DNA from: Pararhizobium sp.
GTDB lineage: Bacteria > Pseudomonadota > Alphaproteobacteria > Rhizobiales > Rhizobiaceae
Assembly (NCBI GenBank): GCA_030655075.1
Contig: JAURWE010000101.1
Span: 186,001 to 250,000 of the forward strand
Length of the DNA: 64,000 nt
Reading direction: 5' to 3'
Shown: positions 16,505-25,403 of the stretch, one piece after another
Layout: every line of letters starts with the position of its first letter
Numbering within the stretch: position 1 is the first letter of the stretch
Made by a program: the position numbers and the translations under genes
The notes under the pieces: generated by a model
The model's input: only the letters and a program-made list of their open reading frames with translations
What the model was told of the DNA's origin: nothing
Database searches by the model: none

Positions 16505-17566
16505 TCAGTCCTCCAATGCTCCCGGCTTGCGATTGGCCTCACTGCGTGAGGCGCAGAGGATCTTCATCAGATCGCCGCGACGGCGGGCGAAACGGGCTGA
16601 ACTGCGGGTGACGATCAGGCCTGCCTGTGGCGCGTGGATCTCGATCGAGCCATTCTCCATGCCCGGCGCGGTGATGATCGTTGCGAGGAGATCGTCGGCC
16701 TCGACCCGGTCGCCAATATTCCTATGAAAGAGGATGGTGCCCGGCTGGGGCGTGCGGATCATCTCGATATTGTCGAGCGGCAGAGCAGCGCCGGTAAAAG
16801 CGCCAACCGGCTTTGCGGTGCCGGAAACGATGCGCCGCGCCACGAGGAAGTCCCAGAGACCGTCAGCATCCGTTGCCGCCATATCCGGATAGACATCGCG
16901 CATGCCGCGCAGCTCGACGGTAACGGCCAAACGGCCCGGCAAGCTGGTTTTCCTCTCGCCGTCATGCTCGTGTTTCCAGGCGTAGCCGACCGCCTCTTCA
17001 AAGGCGGAGCTCTCGCCGTCGGACAGGAACACGGCTTCCATATCGAGCGCGGACGCAAGATCGGCGGCCTCCGGCCAGAAGGCCTCGTTGATATAGGCAT
17101 ATTGCAGGGAGTCGTCGTCGCAGTGGAGATCAAGCACCAGATCGGCGCCGAGGGCCGTGTGCAACAGCGTGCGCTTCAGCCGTTCGGTTGCCGGGTAACG
17201 ATCAAGATCGGTCATCAGGGTCTCGCGCTCACCCAGCGCAATCAGCGGGAAGTCGCGGTTGAAATTGGTGCGCGATCCCAAGTCGAAACGGCCCTGCAGA
17301 TCGCCGAAATGGGCCTGCGCCAGGCCGATCGGATTGGCATGCGGCACGATGGTGATGTCGCTGCGGATGGCGCCGTCTGCCTCGGCCTTGCGCAGGCGCT
17401 CGCACAGGACGTGGAGCAGCGCCGTGCCCGGCAATTCGCCGGCATGCAGGGCCGCCTGGATGTAGACTTTCGGCGCCTTCGGATCCTTACCCGTGAAGCG
17501 CAGGACCGGCAGGCGCCATTCGATGCCTTGCGTATCGCCGGGGATGAGGATTTCGGAAATGTCCAC
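16505..17566 (-). CDS. Succinylglutamate desuccinylase / aspartoacylase family protein
   Basis: A 353-residue M14-like zinc deacylase. The HxxE zinc motif is HAGE at residues 41-44 (AALHAGELPG), with TNFNRDFP as the substrate Arg/Asn region, LDLHCDD carrying the third metal ligand, and a Glu in AVTVELRG. The C-terminal beta domain (FHRNIGDRVEADDLLATI, HAPQAGLIVTR) resembles a lipoyl-like barrel found in this subgroup. It likely cleaves an N-acyl amino acid in the cytoplasm. It converges with the Lrp gene. The exact substrate is unresolved. Confidence 0.85.
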   Translation of the reverse strand: MDISEILIPGDTQGIEWRLPVLRFTGKDPKAPKVYIQAALHAGELPGTALLHVLCERLRKAEADGAIRSDITIVPHANPIGLAQAHFGDLQGRFDLGSRTNFNRDFPLIALGERETLMTDLDRYPATERLKRTLLHTALGADLVLDLHCDDDSLQYAYINEAFWPEAADLASALDMEAVFLSDGESSAFEEAVGYAWKHEHDGERKTSLPGRLAVTVELRGMRDVYPDMAATDADGLWDFLVARRIVSGTAKPVGAFTGAALPLDNIEMIRTPQPGTILFHRNIGDRVEADDLLATIITAPGMENGSIEIHAPQAGLIVTRSSARFARRRGDLMKILCASRSEANRKPGALED

Positions 17567-17632
17567 TGTGTCACTCTTTCTCTTGCGTCGGCCGCTTGTC
17601 TCTGTGCGCCCGGCATAAGAGGTGCGGATGCT

Positions 17633-18271
17633 TCAGGCAAGCAAAACACTGTTGTCTGACTTGGCAGAAAGCGGCCAACGGCGTAGATATTCGTGGCGCG
17701 TCTCGCCGAAAAAGCTTTGCACCAGCGCAAACTCCTGCGCCCGCCATTCGAAGGGCGGTGTGAGCGTAATGTCCGGCACGATCGTGCTGCTATAGACCAG
17801 CGTCATGTGCGGTGTTTCCTTGCGGATGGCGGCGAGCTTGCGTTTCAGCGCCGCTTCGGTGATCTGCCGCCGTAGGGCCTGAACTCCGCTCGATCCACCT
17901 TTTTTCGGAAAAAGGGCTATGGCCGCGCGGCCACTTTTGCCGACGCTTGCAGCGCGGTCGAACGACATGCCGAAGCCTTCTGCCTCGACGGCATCGCCAA
18001 CGGCGAGAGCGGTGTCGATCATGAATTGCGGCATATGCTGAAAGAGGCGGCTCATCATCAACAGGCTGACATGCAGGACTTCGACGGGACGGGCCGGTTC
18101 GGCCAGATGGTAGACGTTGCGGATGTTGGACGACAGGCGGGCCGCGTCCGCCACGATCTTGCCCGGCGGCAGGAGCGCAAAGTAGAGGCGGCTACGCGAA
18201 GCGCAGCTCTGGTTGAGCAGGCCGGGGCGCGGGAAAAGGTCGAGCGGCATCTGCGGCGGCGTAGGTTTCAT
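17633..18271 (-). CDS. 2'-5' RNA ligase (LigT/CPDase) family protein
   Basis: A 212-residue two-histidine phosphoesterase fold protein. The paired motifs are HVSL (His67) and HMTL (His155), which form the active site of the 2H superfamily. RLYFALLPP near the N-terminus is the typical first strand. AAGGAGG lies right before the start at 18271. Members hydrolyse 2',3'-cyclic phosphates or 2'-5' linkages in RNA. It is divergent from the methyltransferase pair, with a 153-base gap. The cellular substrate is unknown. Confidence 0.82.
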   Translation of the reverse strand: MKPTPPQMPLDLFPRPGLLNQSCASRSRLYFALLPPGKIVADAARLSSNIRNVYHLAEPARPVEVLHVSLLMMSRLFQHMPQFMIDTALAVGDAVEAEGFGMSFDRAASVGKSGRAAIALFPKKGGSSGVQALRRQITEAALKRKLAAIRKETPHMTLVYSSTIVPDITLTPPFEWRAQEFALVQSFFGETRHEYLRRWPLSAKSDNSVLLA

Positions 18272-18424
18272 CACATCCTCCTTTACGCAACAGATGCCGG
18301 ACGAAAATGCAGATGCCACGATAGCCAGAATGCCGGCGCTCGTAAAGAACAAAAGATGAACAATTTATTGACGGCACGCAAGAAACGGGTGGCGTTCCCA
18401 CCGCATCCGGGGTTAACATTCCGC

Positions 18425-18919
18425 ATGACTTATGTTTACAAGACCATGATATCACCGGTCGGCGCTCTGACACTGGTGGCCAGCGGACGCGGGCTGGCGG
18501 CGATCCTATGGGAAAATGACAGGCCCAACCGTGTCCGGCTCGGCGATCTGATCCCGCAAGACAAGCATCCGGTTCTGCGTCTGGCCGAGCAACAGCTGGA
18601 CGCGTATTTTGCCGGACAGCGCACCGTTTTCGACATCAGCCTCGATATGAAGGGTACCGATTTTCAGAAATCGGTCTGGGTAGCTCTGCTCACCATTCCG
18701 TTCGGTGAGACACGCAGCTATGCCGACATCGCCCGGCAGATCGGCAGCCCCAGGGCCTTTCGCGCCGTAGGTGCGGCAAATGGCAGAAACCCGATTTCGA
18801 TCATCACGCCCTGTCACCGGGCGGTAGGTTCGGACGGGTCCTTGACCGGCTTTGCCGGCGGGCTCGAGGCCAAGCGCTACCTGCTCGATCTCGAAAACAT
18901 CACAGGGAGACCCCAATGA
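18425..18919 (+). CDS. ogt: Methylated-DNA--protein-cysteine S-methyltransferase (first copy)
   Basis: A 164-residue suicide alkyltransferase that removes methyl groups from O6-methylguanine. The acceptor cysteine is Cys130 in TPCHRAVGSDG, preceded by the DNA-binding helix AFRAVGAANGRNPISI and the Arg finger. An N-terminal RNase H-like domain (residues 1-75) precedes it. No Ada-type zinc or AraC domain is present, so it is the constitutive Ogt type. An ATG at 18356 is in frame but adds a basic stretch unlike the family, so 18425 is taken. It overlaps the second copy by 4 bases. Confidence 0.92.
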   Translation: MTYVYKTMISPVGALTLVASGRGLAAILWENDRPNRVRLGDLIPQDKHPVLRLAEQQLDAYFAGQRTVFDISLDMKGTDFQKSVWVALLTIPFGETRSYADIARQIGSPRAFRAVGAANGRNPISIITPCHRAVGSDGSLTGFAGGLEAKRYLLDLENITGRPQ

Positions 18920-19473
18920 TGACCGAGACATACCACATCTTCGAGACCGCCTACGGTTATTGCGGCATCGACTGGAATGCCAACGGCATTACCCGGCTCC
19001 AGCTGCCGGCCCGCGACGCGGCGACGACGGACAAAAACATGCGGCGGCAGGCGCCCGATGCTGATCCCGGATTGCCGGCACCGGGCATCAGCGAGGTGAT
19101 CGCTGCGGTGAAGAGGTATTTCGAGGGCGAGATCGTCAATTTTGCTAATCTGACGCTCGATCTCGACGGACAGGAACCGTTTTTCAAGGAGATCTACGCC
19201 TCGTTGCGGCAGGTGCCCTGGGGCGAGACGACGACCTATGGCACACTGGCCAAAGCGCTCGGCGCCGGGCCGGAAGCAGCCCGCGATGTCGGCCAGGCAA
19301 TGGCGAAGAACCCGATACCGCTGATTATCCCCTGCCACCGGGTGCTGGCGGCGGGCGGCAAGGTCGGCGGGTTTTCGGCGCCGGGCGGAGCCGCAGCCAA
19401 GGTGCGCATGCTCGAACTCGAAGGCGTGCGGTTCACCCCGCCAGAGCCGGCACAACACAGCCTCGGATTTTAA
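18916..19473 (+). CDS. Methylated-DNA--protein-cysteine S-methyltransferase (second copy)
   Basis: A 185-residue paralogue starting inside the ATGA overlap with the first copy. The acceptor is Cys140 in IIPCHRVLAAGGKVGGF, with PWGETTTYGTLAKALG and ARDVGQAMAKNPIPL as the DNA-binding helix region. The N-terminal domain is strongly different from the first copy, and the Arg of RAVG is replaced (RDVG). That may alter base flipping or substrate choice. Both genes would be made together from one mRNA. It is clearly MGMT family; its division of labour with the first copy is unknown. Confidence 0.9.
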   Translation: MMTETYHIFETAYGYCGIDWNANGITRLQLPARDAATTDKNMRRQAPDADPGLPAPGISEVIAAVKRYFEGEIVNFANLTLDLDGQEPFFKEIYASLRQVPWGETTTYGTLAKALGAGPEAARDVGQAMAKNPIPLIIPCHRVLAAGGKVGGFSAPGGAAAKVRMLELEGVRFTPPEPAQHSLGF

Positions 19474-19548
19474 CACGCAGGCTGGCCACGCCAAGCCGGG
19501 AAGCCGGCATGGCCTGGGCGGTGTGTTCGCTCTGGGGCCAGATCGTCA

Positions 19549-19594
19549 CCTCTGTCTGCTTCGCCGGTATCTCCCCCATGTGGGGAAGTTGGCC
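19549..19594. repeat. Degenerate rhizobial intergenic palindromic repeat
   Basis: The core reads TCCCC-CATGT-GGGGA (19572-19586), flanked by CCTCTGTCTGCTTCGCCGG and GTTGGCCG. This resembles the short palindromic intergenic repeat common in Rhizobiales genomes, whose core is CTCCCCC facing GGGGGAG. The match is from memory of the motif, and this copy is imperfect. Confidence 0.4.
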
Positions 19595-19760
19595 GCAGCG
19601 ATGGAGGCGGCGATCTAGCTCAGACTTGTCCATCGCCCTCAATGCCCAGCCGATATATCGCCGAGCACTTTCATCTAGGTGACGGCAGACGCAGCAGCTC
19701 GCGGCCAGCGCGAAACAGAAACGACACAAAACCCTCGATTTTAGAGAAAGAATGCGCTTG

Positions 19761-19774
19761 CGTAAGCGCTTACG
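19761..19774. promoter_or_regulatory. LacI/GalR-type operator upstream of the sugar ABC operon
   Basis: CGTAAGCGCTTACG is a perfect 14-base palindrome with the central CG step typical of LacI/GalR-family operators. It lies 165 bases before the binding-protein gene, in the only long gap ahead of the operon. The operon's last gene encodes a LacI-family repressor, the obvious candidate to bind here. Confidence 0.7.
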
Positions 19775-19938
19775 TGACGCTAACCTTGAAGTGGAGGGAT
19801 GGCGCCGGGTTGCTGACGCTAGCGGAACACTCTGGGGGGAGAGCGCCACGCGATCGTTCAAATCGGCAACGCATGCCCCCGGGCCTGCGCGCGCTTTTTC
19901 ATTCCAAACACCGCGTTCAACGCAAAATGGAGGAAAAA

Positions 19939-21243
19939 ATGCTTGTACTCATGGAACGGAAAACGCGCCGCGAGGCGCTCAAATTCAGTATCTTGGCAGG
20001 GATCGCGGTGACGGCCGCGCTTGCACCGCTGGCGCAGGTCTTGGCAGCGCCGGTCGAGCTGCGCTATTTCTATCGTGCGCCTTGGCCATCGTCGGAAATC
20101 TATGCCAACTGGATGATCGACGAGTGGAACAAGCAGAATGGCGAGCGCATCCATGTGACGGGCGCCAGCGTCGATGGCGAGACCTACAAGACCAAGCAGA
20201 CGATCGAGCTGAACTCGAACAACCCGCCCGACATTTTCTATTCCTGGGAAGGCGGCCGCGCCAAGGACGTCATCGACAACGGTTTTGCAGCCAATCTGGA
20301 CGATTATTACGCCAAGTACGGCTGGGACAAATCTCTCGTGCCTGCCGGTGTAAGTCTCGCGACCTTCGACGGCCACAAGTATTTCGTGCCCACCGAGGTG
20401 GGCGCCTCCGTCGTCTGGTATCGCACCGACATCTACGAAAAGCTGGGCCTGAGTGTTCCCAAGACCTGGGACGAGCTTATGGCCAATGCCCAGAAGATCA
20501 AGGATGCGGGCATTGTGCCGTTTCAGCTGGCCAACCAGAAGAAGTGGCCGTCGCAGTTCATGTGGTCGGCCATTCTCGTCAACAAATATGGCCTGCAGAC
20601 CTACAACGATCTGATCGACAGAAAAATTCCGTGGACCGATCCGCGCGCCGTGGATGTGACAGCCATCATGAAGGATCTGGCCGACAAGGAGATGTTCGAG
20701 CCTTCGTTCAACTCCGTCGATCTCGCGCCCGCCTTTATCCCGTGGAACCAGGGCAAGGCGGCCATGTGGTATCAGGGGTCGTTCAACCTCGGCAGTTTCC
20801 GGGGTGAGCAGGCGCAGTGCTGCACGGTACCCATGGATTTCTTCCCGATGCCGGCATTTGCCGGGCAGCAGCCGGTCATGTCGGTGTTTGCTGAAGATAC
20901 ACTGATGATCCACGCCAAAAGCCCGCACAAAGACGAAGCGGCCGAGTTCATCAACTGGATGGTTTCCAAGGAGGCCATGACGAAGAAACTCGAGATCGAC
21001 AAGCCGTTCCCGTCGCGGATCGATGCGGATCTTTCGCGCCTGTCGCCGATGGAACAGCGGCTGGCCACAGCGATCAAGGACGCTGGCGCGTTCACGTTCA
21101 TGCATGTCGACCATGCCATCTCGCCAGCCATTTCGGACAAGTTCCTCGATGGCGTACAGGGGGTTCTGGCGGGGGCGCTGTCACCCGAAGAAGCGATGCA
21201 ACTGACCGAAGACGAAGCCATCAAGGTTCGCGGCGGTCTTTAG
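19939..21243 (+). CDS. Sugar ABC transporter substrate-binding protein (family 1)
   Basis: A 434-residue periplasmic binding protein of the MalE/UgpB type. It opens with MERKTRREALKFSILAG, a hydrophobic stretch and VLAAP; the TRREALK motif resembles a Tat signal. The mature part has NNPPDIFYSWEGGRAKDVIDNG, EVGASVVWYRTDIYEKLGL and PKTWDELMANAQKIKDAG, all hallmarks of cluster D sugar binders. AGGAAAAA precedes the start at 19939. It heads an operon with two permeases, an ATPase and a LacI regulator. The sugar is not determined; two adjacent cysteines (QCCTVP) occur mid-protein. Confidence 0.92.
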   Translation: MLVLMERKTRREALKFSILAGIAVTAALAPLAQVLAAPVELRYFYRAPWPSSEIYANWMIDEWNKQNGERIHVTGASVDGETYKTKQTIELNSNNPPDIFYSWEGGRAKDVIDNGFAANLDDYYAKYGWDKSLVPAGVSLATFDGHKYFVPTEVGASVVWYRTDIYEKLGLSVPKTWDELMANAQKIKDAGIVPFQLANQKKWPSQFMWSAILVNKYGLQTYNDLIDRKIPWTDPRAVDVTAIMKDLADKEMFEPSFNSVDLAPAFIPWNQGKAAMWYQGSFNLGSFRGEQAQCCTVPMDFFPMPAFAGQQPVMSVFAEDTLMIHAKSPHKDEAAEFINWMVSKEAMTKKLEIDKPFPSRIDADLSRLSPMEQRLATAIKDAGAFTFMHVDHAISPAISDKFLDGVQGVLAGALSPEEAMQLTEDEAIKVRGGL

Positions 21244-21345
21244 CTCCCAAGGCCGCCGGGTGGAGAAGCATTCGTGCACTCTTCCCGGTGGACCGTGCGG
21301 CCGGCTCCGGACTTCTTTGACCTGCCTTCAGCTTGAGAGACCCTA

Positions 21346-22269
21346 ATGAATGATAACTCCGCTTCCGCGCTGGGACGCGCAGCCGACTGGACACGGCAGA
21401 ACGGTTTCGTGCTGTTATTTGGCATGATCGTGCCGGTGCTGGTGTTCGTGATCTTTGTCGGCTATCCGATCATTTACACGCTGATCTTGAGCTTTTACGA
21501 GTGGAACGGCGCTTCGGCGGATCGAACCTTCGTCGGCCTCGCCAATTACCAGGCGCTCCTGCACGACAAATATGTCTGGGTCGCCCTTCAGAACAACGCC
21601 AAATGGCTGGCCGTGAGCCTCGCCTTTCCAGTCTGCGCCGGCTTCATCATCGCCTATGTGTTGCGCAGCGGCCTGGTACCTTTTCCGACACTGGTCCGCA
21701 CGGCGATCTTTTTCCCGGTCACCATGTCGCTGATTGCGGTAGGGCTGATGTTCCTGCTGATCTTGAACCCGAATTTCGGCGCCTTCAACGAAGCGTTGCG
21801 CGCCCTTGGCCTGCCCTTCCTGATCCGGGAGTGGTTCGGCGACTACAAGGTCGCGCTCTATACGCTGGCTTTCGTCTCGGGCTGGGCGTTTACCGGCATG
21901 CCGATGATCTTCTACTTTGCCGGCCTTGGCGACGTGCCCAAGGAGACCTTTGACGCCGCCCGCATCGAAGGCGCAGGCCACGTTCGGATGATGACGCAGG
22001 TTGCCCTGCCGCAGCTTCGGCCTGTTACGGCGGTCGTGGTCATGCTGACCATCTTTGAATCCCTGCGCGCATTCGATCTTGTTGCTGTCATGACCAAGGG
22101 GGCACCATTCGGCACCACCAATGTGCTGGGTTACCTCGTCTATCTCGAAAGCTTCTGGAACAACCGGTTCGGCTACGGCGCTGCCATCAGCGTGATGATC
22201 CTCATGCTTTCGTGTGCGCTTGCCGCGATTGTCCTGACGCGGTTGATGAAGGGAGCGTTCGATGCTTGA
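21346..22269 (+). CDS. Sugar ABC transporter permease (MalF/UgpA type)
   Basis: A 307-residue inner-membrane permease with six predicted spans, the first at about residues 22-43 (VLLFGMIVPVLVFVIFVGYP). The EAA loop that docks on the ATPase is present as DAARIEGAGHVRMMTQVALPQLRP. It follows the binding-protein gene after 102 bases and overlaps the next permease by 8 bases. The pair forms the heterodimeric channel of the importer. Confidence 0.93.
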   Translation: MNDNSASALGRAADWTRQNGFVLLFGMIVPVLVFVIFVGYPIIYTLILSFYEWNGASADRTFVGLANYQALLHDKYVWVALQNNAKWLAVSLAFPVCAGFIIAYVLRSGLVPFPTLVRTAIFFPVTMSLIAVGLMFLLILNPNFGAFNEALRALGLPFLIREWFGDYKVALYTLAFVSGWAFTGMPMIFYFAGLGDVPKETFDAARIEGAGHVRMMTQVALPQLRPVTAVVVMLTIFESLRAFDLVAVMTKGAPFGTTNVLGYLVYLESFWNNRFGYGAAISVMILMLSCALAAIVLTRLMKGAFDA

Positions 22270-23125
22270 TCATGCCGTTTCACATCCGGTCATCCGGGTC
22301 CTGAACAGCCTGCGCCGCCTTCCGGGCATCGTGCTTCTCGGCGCCTTCGTTCTCATCTGGCTGGGGCCGATCATCCTGATCGTCATGACCTCGCTAAAGT
22401 CGAACGAGGCGTTTCTTGCCGATCCTTTCAGTCTTCCCACCAGCCCGACGATCGCTCCCTATGTGACCGTATGGCAATCGCTGGGCTTCGATACGCTGTT
22501 GGGCAATAGTCTGCTTTATGCGACGCTGGGATCGGCGCTTGCGGTGCTTCTGGCCCTTGTGCCGGCCTATGCGCTGAGCCGCAAGCACATTCCAGGACAG
22601 ACGCTCATCTTCGCCATGCTGCTCACCGGCCTGATGCTGCCGCAGCAGACCGTCCTGATCCCGCTCTATGACACGTTGCGCGCTCTCAATCTGCTCGACA
22701 CCAAACTCGGGCTCATCATCGTGCATGCGGCTTATGGCATGCCCTCGCAGGTTCTCATCCTGCGCGGCTTCATGACCGCAATTCCGCGTGAACTCGACAA
22801 GGCGGCCTATCTTGAGGGCGCCAGTGACTGGGAAATCTTCAGCAGGGTCATTCTGCCCTTGTCGCTGCCCGGCATCATCGTCGGCTACACGCTCAACTTT
22901 ATCGCCATCTGGAAGGAATTCGTTTTCGGACTGGTGTTTCTCAACTCGGAAGCCAATTTCCCTGTCACGGTGGGCATGCTGAAGCTGAACAGCGACCGCT
23001 ATATGTCGGTGTTCAACATGCCGGCGGCCGGTCTCGTCATTTCCCAGATCCCCATCGTTATTCTTTTTGTCCTGACCTACCGCCTGATTGCCGGCGGGCA
23101 GTTTGCAGGCGCTGTTAAAGGCTGA
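22262..23125 (+). CDS. Sugar ABC transporter permease (MalG/UgpE type)
   Basis: A 287-residue second permease. It has six hydrophobic segments, the first at about residues 21-42, and the EAA loop LDKAAYLEGASDWEIFSRVI, followed by LPLSLPGIIVGYTLNF. The C-terminus ends in the usual RLIAGGQFAGAVKG. Its ATG lies within the last codons of the upstream permease gene, so the two are translationally coupled. Confidence 0.93.
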   Translation: MLDHAVSHPVIRVLNSLRRLPGIVLLGAFVLIWLGPIILIVMTSLKSNEAFLADPFSLPTSPTIAPYVTVWQSLGFDTLLGNSLLYATLGSALAVLLALVPAYALSRKHIPGQTLIFAMLLTGLMLPQQTVLIPLYDTLRALNLLDTKLGLIIVHAAYGMPSQVLILRGFMTAIPRELDKAAYLEGASDWEIFSRVILPLSLPGIIVGYTLNFIAIWKEFVFGLVFLNSEANFPVTVGMLKLNSDRYMSVFNMPAAGLVISQIPIVILFVLTYRLIAGGQFAGAVKG

Positions 23126-23158
23126 TGCCACATCATATCACCGAAGGAGTGTGCCGAA

Positions 23159-24247
23159 ATGGCTGACGTTGTTCTGACTGACCTGGGCAAGCGCTATGGC
23201 GAACATAGTGTCCTGAAGGGACTAAATCTCGATATCAGCGACGGTGAATTCGTTGTGCTGGTCGGACCGTCGGGGTGTGGAAAATCGACCACCCTGCAAA
23301 TGATCGCAGGGCTGGAAACGGCATCCAGCGGCTCCATCGTGATTGGCGGACGCGATGTCACCCGCCTGCCACCGAAAGCCCGGGATATCTCGATGGTGTT
23401 CCAGTCCTACGCGCTCTTTCCGCACATGAGCGTGCGCGACAACATTGCGTTCGGGCCGAAGATCCGGCGCGAACCGAAGGCGCAGATCGAGAAAAGCATC
23501 AAGGATGTTACCCAGCTCTTGAAGATCGAGGACTATCTCGACCGGTTGCCGAAGGCCCTGTCGGGCGGCCAGCGCCAGCGTGTCGCCCTCGCACGCGCAT
23601 TGGTGCGGCGCCCCGGGGTGTTCCTGATGGATGAGCCCCTTTCCAACCTCGATGCCAAACTGCGCGTCGAAGCCAGGAGCTTTCTGGTAAAGATGCATCA
23701 GGATCTGGGAATCACCACGGTTTACGTCACGCATGACCAGTCCGAAGCGATGACGATGGGCAGCCGCATCGTGGTCATGAAAGATGGCGTCATTCAGCAG
23801 GCGGCCTCACCGCTGGAAATCTATAGCCGGCCGGCAAACCAGTTCGTTGCCAGCTTCATCGGTTCACCGGCGATGAATTCTCTGGAACTCGACTTTGCCG
23901 GTGGCATGCTGGAAGACCGCGAGGCGGGATTGCGGATTGCCCTCCCGGACCAGCATCGCACGCTGCTCGAGTGGCAGGGGCTGACAAGGGTCATTCTGGG
24001 CGTGCGCCCGGAAGACATCCGCATCCTCGGCCGGACAGACCCGCGGCCGGGCGTTCGCTTCGGCATCGACGTGGTGCAGCGTCTCGGGCACGAGACACTG
24101 CTCGATCTGGCGGCGGGCAAACATCGGATCATGGCACGTGCTGCCGCCAGCGAAGATGCCCTGCCAAACGAGGTGCGTGAGTTCGAGATCGACATGAACA
24201 AGGTGCATTTCTTCGACATCCAGACCGGGGCAAATCTTCAGCATTGA
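23159..24247 (+). CDS. Sugar ABC transporter ATP-binding protein (MalK/UgpC type)
   Basis: A 362-residue ATPase. Walker A is GPSGCGKST (36-44), the signature is LSGGQRQRVALARAL, Walker B is VFLMDEP, and the H-loop is in YVTHDQSEA. The C-terminal third (from about 240) is the OB-like regulatory domain of the CUT1 family, with LGVRPEDIRIL. It energises sugar uptake through the two permeases encoded just upstream. AAGGAG precedes the start. The stop is 107 bases before the LacI gene. Confidence 0.95.
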   Translation: MADVVLTDLGKRYGEHSVLKGLNLDISDGEFVVLVGPSGCGKSTTLQMIAGLETASSGSIVIGGRDVTRLPPKARDISMVFQSYALFPHMSVRDNIAFGPKIRREPKAQIEKSIKDVTQLLKIEDYLDRLPKALSGGQRQRVALARALVRRPGVFLMDEPLSNLDAKLRVEARSFLVKMHQDLGITTVYVTHDQSEAMTMGSRIVVMKDGVIQQAASPLEIYSRPANQFVASFIGSPAMNSLELDFAGGMLEDREAGLRIALPDQHRTLLEWQGLTRVILGVRPEDIRILGRTDPRPGVRFGIDVVQRLGHETLLDLAAGKHRIMARAAASEDALPNEVREFEIDMNKVHFFDIQTGANLQH

Positions 24248-24354
24248 ACCATTTGCGCAGTTCGGACTTGCAACGGCAAAAGAAAACCAGTCTGCCTTTC
24301 ACCCAGCGAATTGCCGTCACGGCATTCGATCGGAAAGCGGCAAGGGGCAACCAC

Positions 24355-25353
24355 ATGACACGGCCTACAATGGCAGACGTAGCGAAACGGGCCGGCGTAT
24401 CGGCTGCGACAGTGTCGCATGTGCTCAACCAGACACGCTTCGTCAGCCCGGATACGGTCGCCGTTGTCGAGGAGGCGATCGCATCGATCGGCTTCATTCC
24501 CAACACGCTGGCGCGCTCACTTGCCAGATCGTCAACCTCGAGCGTCGGAATTGTTTTTTCGGGTATCGCCAATCCGTATTTCATCGACATCATCACCGCC
24601 ATCGAGGAAGAATGTTACAATATCGGACTGAGCGTGCTCCTGTCGGATACGAAGGACGATCCTGAAAAGGAGCTGCGCATCGTCCGTGACCTGCACCAGC
24701 GAAGGGTGGACGGCATTATTCTGGCGCCGGCCCCCGATCCTTCGATGCGCACCCTCAAATATCTCAAGCTCAACTCTATCTGCACCGTTTTGGTCGATCG
24801 CATCATGGGCCAAGATTTCGATGAGGTCGGAGTCGAGAACCATCTGGCTCTGCATCTGCTGGTCGACCATCTGGTCGAGCACGGGTACCGGCACATCGGC
24901 ATGGTTCCGGGACATGAGGGCTATTCCACCACCCTCGAGCGCAGAAGCGCCTTTACCGCGCGAATGGCGCATCACGAGCTGAGCGAAAGCGCCGTCGTTT
25001 CTGCATCGTGCAGCACATCGCTGGCGGCCGAGACGGCGGCGATCGCTATGCTTCAATCCGCCAACCGGCCGCGCGCAATTATCGCCGGCAACAACCTGTC
25101 GACAATCGGCTGCATGCGCGCCATCCGCCGCCTCGGCCTGCGCGTTCCTGAGGATGTTGCCCTTGTGGGCGTCGATGACTTCGAATGGGCCGACAGTTTT
25201 GAGCCGCGGCTGACCCTCGTTGCGCAGCCCTGCACCCACATCGGCCAGCGTGCGGCGGCGATGATGGCCGCACGGATCAAGAATGCCGCCGGCCGGCCAA
25301 CGACGGTCCGGCTGAAGCCTTCCCTGATCATCCGGAACTCCTGCGGCTGCTGA
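24355..25353 (+). CDS. LacI-family transcriptional regulator of the sugar operon
   Basis: A 332-residue repressor. The N-terminal helix-turn-helix and hinge (TMADVAKRAGVSAATVSHVL, VSPDTVAVVEEAI) are followed by a periplasmic-binding-protein-like effector domain (SSVGIVFSGIANPYFIDII, HIGMVPGHEG, VALVGVDDFEWADSF). The start at 24355 follows AAGGGG; an upstream ATG in the same frame would add 37 residues unlike the family. It is the last gene of the transporter operon and most likely binds the palindrome at 19761-19774, being released by the transported sugar or a derivative. Confidence 0.93.
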   Translation: MTRPTMADVAKRAGVSAATVSHVLNQTRFVSPDTVAVVEEAIASIGFIPNTLARSLARSSTSSVGIVFSGIANPYFIDIITAIEEECYNIGLSVLLSDTKDDPEKELRIVRDLHQRRVDGIILAPAPDPSMRTLKYLKLNSICTVLVDRIMGQDFDEVGVENHLALHLLVDHLVEHGYRHIGMVPGHEGYSTTLERRSAFTARMAHHELSESAVVSASCSTSLAAETAAIAMLQSANRPRAIIAGNNLSTIGCMRAIRRLGLRVPEDVALVGVDDFEWADSFEPRLTLVAQPCTHIGQRAAAMMAARIKNAAGRPTTVRLKPSLIIRNSCGC

Positions 25354-25403
25354 ACCGCCAGCCACCGCTGCCGCTGCGCCATGGCACCTCCCAAAACAAA
25401 GAA

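Larger units (their letters stand above)
19474..19938. other. Intergenic region upstream of the sugar ABC operon
   Basis: A 465-base non-coding stretch. It holds a degenerate rhizobial palindromic repeat near 19549-19594 and a perfect LacI-type operator at 19761-19774, then an untranslated leader ending in GGAGGAAAAA before the binding-protein gene. No convincing gene was found here. Confidence 0.6.
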
